Shown here: piece by piece, positions 13,560-14,510 of the stretch | Layout of the letters: every line of letters begins with the position of its first letter | Position numbering within the stretch: position 1 is the first letter of the stretch | Assembly (NCBI GenBank): GCA_026785875.1 | Contig: JAJAZF010000087.1 | Coordinates: forward strand, 1-14,510 | DNA: 14,510 nucleotides | Source: Chamaesiphon sp. | GTDB lineage: Bacteria > Cyanobacteriota > Cyanobacteriia > Cyanobacteriales > Chamaesiphonaceae | Reading direction: 5' to 3' | Notes under the pieces: generated by a model | What the model was told of the DNA's origin: nothing | Seen by the model: the letters and a program-made list of their open reading frames with translations, nothing else | The model's database searches: none | Program-made: the position numbers and the translations under genes

Positions 13560-13871
13560 ATGATTAAAACTACAGCTACACGTCGTCGCGGACGGATCTT
13601 TCCTGAAGTTCAATGGACTTATGAACAAAAAGCCGAACAAGAAGCTGAAAGTGAAGCTTTTTATCAGCGTTGTTACCCCATATTCGATCGAGTCAAATCT
13701 GAATTAATCGTGACTCACCATAACTGGTTTATCGCAATAGAACCCGATAGTGAGGAGTATTTTATCGATCGTGATTTAGAAATAGCATCATTACAGTGTC
13801 GAGAGAAACAGCCAGGTAAACTTCATTATACGTTTCGGATTAATGAATCTGGAGCTTGTGGTTCGATATGA
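13560..13871 (+). CDS. Conserved-looking hypothetical protein, 103 aa
   Basis: I do not recognise a named family. The protein has a basic start (MIKTTATRRRGRIFPEV), a charged helix (EQKAEQEAESEAFYQRCYPIFDRVKSEL, in parts) and then HHNWFIAIEPDSEEYFIDRD, KLHYTFRINESGACGSI. The pattern 'WFIxIEPxSxxYFIDxD ... FRxNExGxCG' recalls small cyanobacterial proteins of unknown function often paired with a second small gene. It lies 22 bases after the ferredoxin stop on the same strand, so it may be the last gene of that transcript. The stop overlaps a downstream ATG (ATGA at 13868) that opens only 18 codons. It is soluble, with three Cys residues and no membrane segment. Confidence 0.72.
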   Translation: MIKTTATRRRGRIFPEVQWTYEQKAEQEAESEAFYQRCYPIFDRVKSELIVTHHNWFIAIEPDSEEYFIDRDLEIASLQCREKQPGKLHYTFRINESGACGSI

Positions 13872-13924
13872 TGCGGAAGTTAGTTATCGATTTACCATCT
13901 GGTGTTTTGACATTAGGAAATTAA
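13868..13924 (+). pseudogene. 18-codon ORF overlapping the 103-aa gene by ATGA, possible truncated partner
   Basis: ATG 13868-13870 overlaps the TGA of the preceding gene. The frame reads MMRKLVIDLPSGVLTLGN and stops at 13922-13924. The ATGA overlap is a typical coupled-gene junction, but the product is too short for a normal partner, so this may be the 5' stump of a lost second gene. No further coding similarity is visible in the 29 bases before the convergent gene. Confidence 0.3.
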
Positions 13925-13953
13925 TGTTACGATCTTTATAAATTTACTACTTG

Positions 13954-14427
13954 CTATCCTATTAAAGCGCGAAGGCTTTCTGCGTCCCAACAGTCAGGGC
14001 CAGCACATTCCAAACAGTCGAGCAGTTCTTCATGGATATGCTGAGGAGGATAAAATGGAAGGCTGTATTTATATCTCAAGCCAAGAGTATTAATACACAA
14101 CCAACCAATTGTAAGTTGTAGATTTGGTAAATGCCTACCCCAAAATAATTGAGCAATAACATAACAATTTTCACACGCTCCAAATTCCTTAATTATTTCC
14201 TTTACATTAAGTTCTTCAGTAAAGTTAGACCAACTTCCATCTACTCCTCCATCATCGACAAATTTACCAGGATCTGGGGCACCGATCTGGATTGCTAATG
14301 TTTGATGTAGACTTGAAATAAAATGAATACTTAAAACGTCCTCAGTAACGGTACTGTATTCTCGAACTAGATTCCAGCAGGAAGCAATTGCCTCTATAAA
14401 TTCTGCTTCCGTACAAAAGAAGCTCAT
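13954..14427 (-). CDS. Unrecognised Cys-rich protein, probably 5'-truncated by the window edge
   Basis: 157 aa from the ATG at 14427. I do not recognise it. Visible features: eight Cys, including C85-E-N-C88 and C138-L-E-C141 with C146, which could bind zinc or form disulphides; a Gly/Asp-rich segment APDPGKFVDDGGVDGSWSNF (50-69); a hydrophobic middle (VIAQLFWGRHLPNLQLTIGWL); and no signal peptide. The ATG has no ribosome site. The same frame has no stop in the 27 codons from 14428 to the right edge (reading SDKLSIKNSFEVEFAKSLF, SLECLASE, then M), so the true start may lie outside the window. It converges on the 103-aa gene. Immunity-type or other accessory proteins can look like this, but no assignment is justified. 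Confidence 0.55.
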   Translation of the reverse strand: MSFFCTEAEFIEAIASCWNLVREYSTVTEDVLSIHFISSLHQTLAIQIGAPDPGKFVDDGGVDGSWSNFTEELNVKEIIKEFGACENCYVIAQLFWGRHLPNLQLTIGWLCINTLGLRYKYSLPFYPPQHIHEELLDCLECAGPDCWDAESLRALIG

Positions 14428-14510
14428 TTCGGAAGCAAGACATTCAAGTGAAAATAAACTTTTTGCGAATTCAACCTCAAAGGAATTCTTAATCGATAGT
14501 TTATCTGATA

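Noticed and set aside
1..14510. tRNA, rRNA, riboswitch or CRISPR features
   Set aside because: I looked through the intergenic gaps for cloverleaf, T-loop GTTCRANNC and conserved RNA motifs by eye and found none.

Overview
The window is chromosomal DNA from a cyanobacterium. The octamer GCGATCGC (HIP1) occurs at least six times (815, 3707, 8647, 9074, 9687, 10122), far above chance, and CGATCG is scattered throughout. The genes agree: a plastid-type Ycf35 homologue next to a ferredoxin, a C5-pathway hemL, a lumenal-type pentapeptide protein and cyanobacterial intergenic palindromes. I cannot name the genus with confidence.

Layout. 1-340 is a run of hairpins and inverted repeats. 341-2356 (+) is recJ, which carries a small in-frame repeat-derived insert. 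2361-2420 is a heptanucleotide tandem repeat. On the minus strand follow a large receptor-like protein (2491-5163: zinc-ribbon-like N-terminus, kinase fold, one membrane segment, TPR-like helices, periplasmic-binding-protein domain) and hemL (5442-6743, apparent TTG start). 6744-7212 is the divergent gap before a FemAB/GNAT-like gene (7213-8295, +), which is followed by a SAM methyltransferase (8368-9135, +). A frameshifted leucine-rich-repeat remnant (9143-9362) precedes a minus-strand four-helix membrane protein (9374-9727), which has a possible 31-codon leader ORF. Then come a secreted pentapeptide-repeat protein (10065-10562, +), a repeat-filled gap, purK (10771-11916, +), and a 520-base gap with a strong hairpin and mosaic repeats. 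A compact operon-like set follows: DUF2997, DUF1257/Ycf35, a [4Fe-4S] ferredoxin and a 103-aa conserved-looking protein (12437-13871, +). The last gene (13954 onward, minus) is an unrecognised Cys-rich protein whose frame stays open to the window edge.

How the genes work together. Most are unconnected housekeeping genes: DNA repair (recJ), tetrapyrrole synthesis (hemL) and purine synthesis (purK). The one clear functional unit is DUF2997-Ycf35-ferredoxin. FemAB plus methyltransferase may be a second, envelope- or glycan-related pair.

The most interesting object is the 2491-5163 protein. Its kinase-like domain has substitutions at the ATP lysine, alpha-C glutamate, HRD aspartate and DFG aspartate, and it is fused across the membrane to a ligand-binding domain. 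I read it as a receptor pseudokinase. The second theme is repeats: one palindromic family appears in two intergenic regions and also inside recJ, where it is translated.
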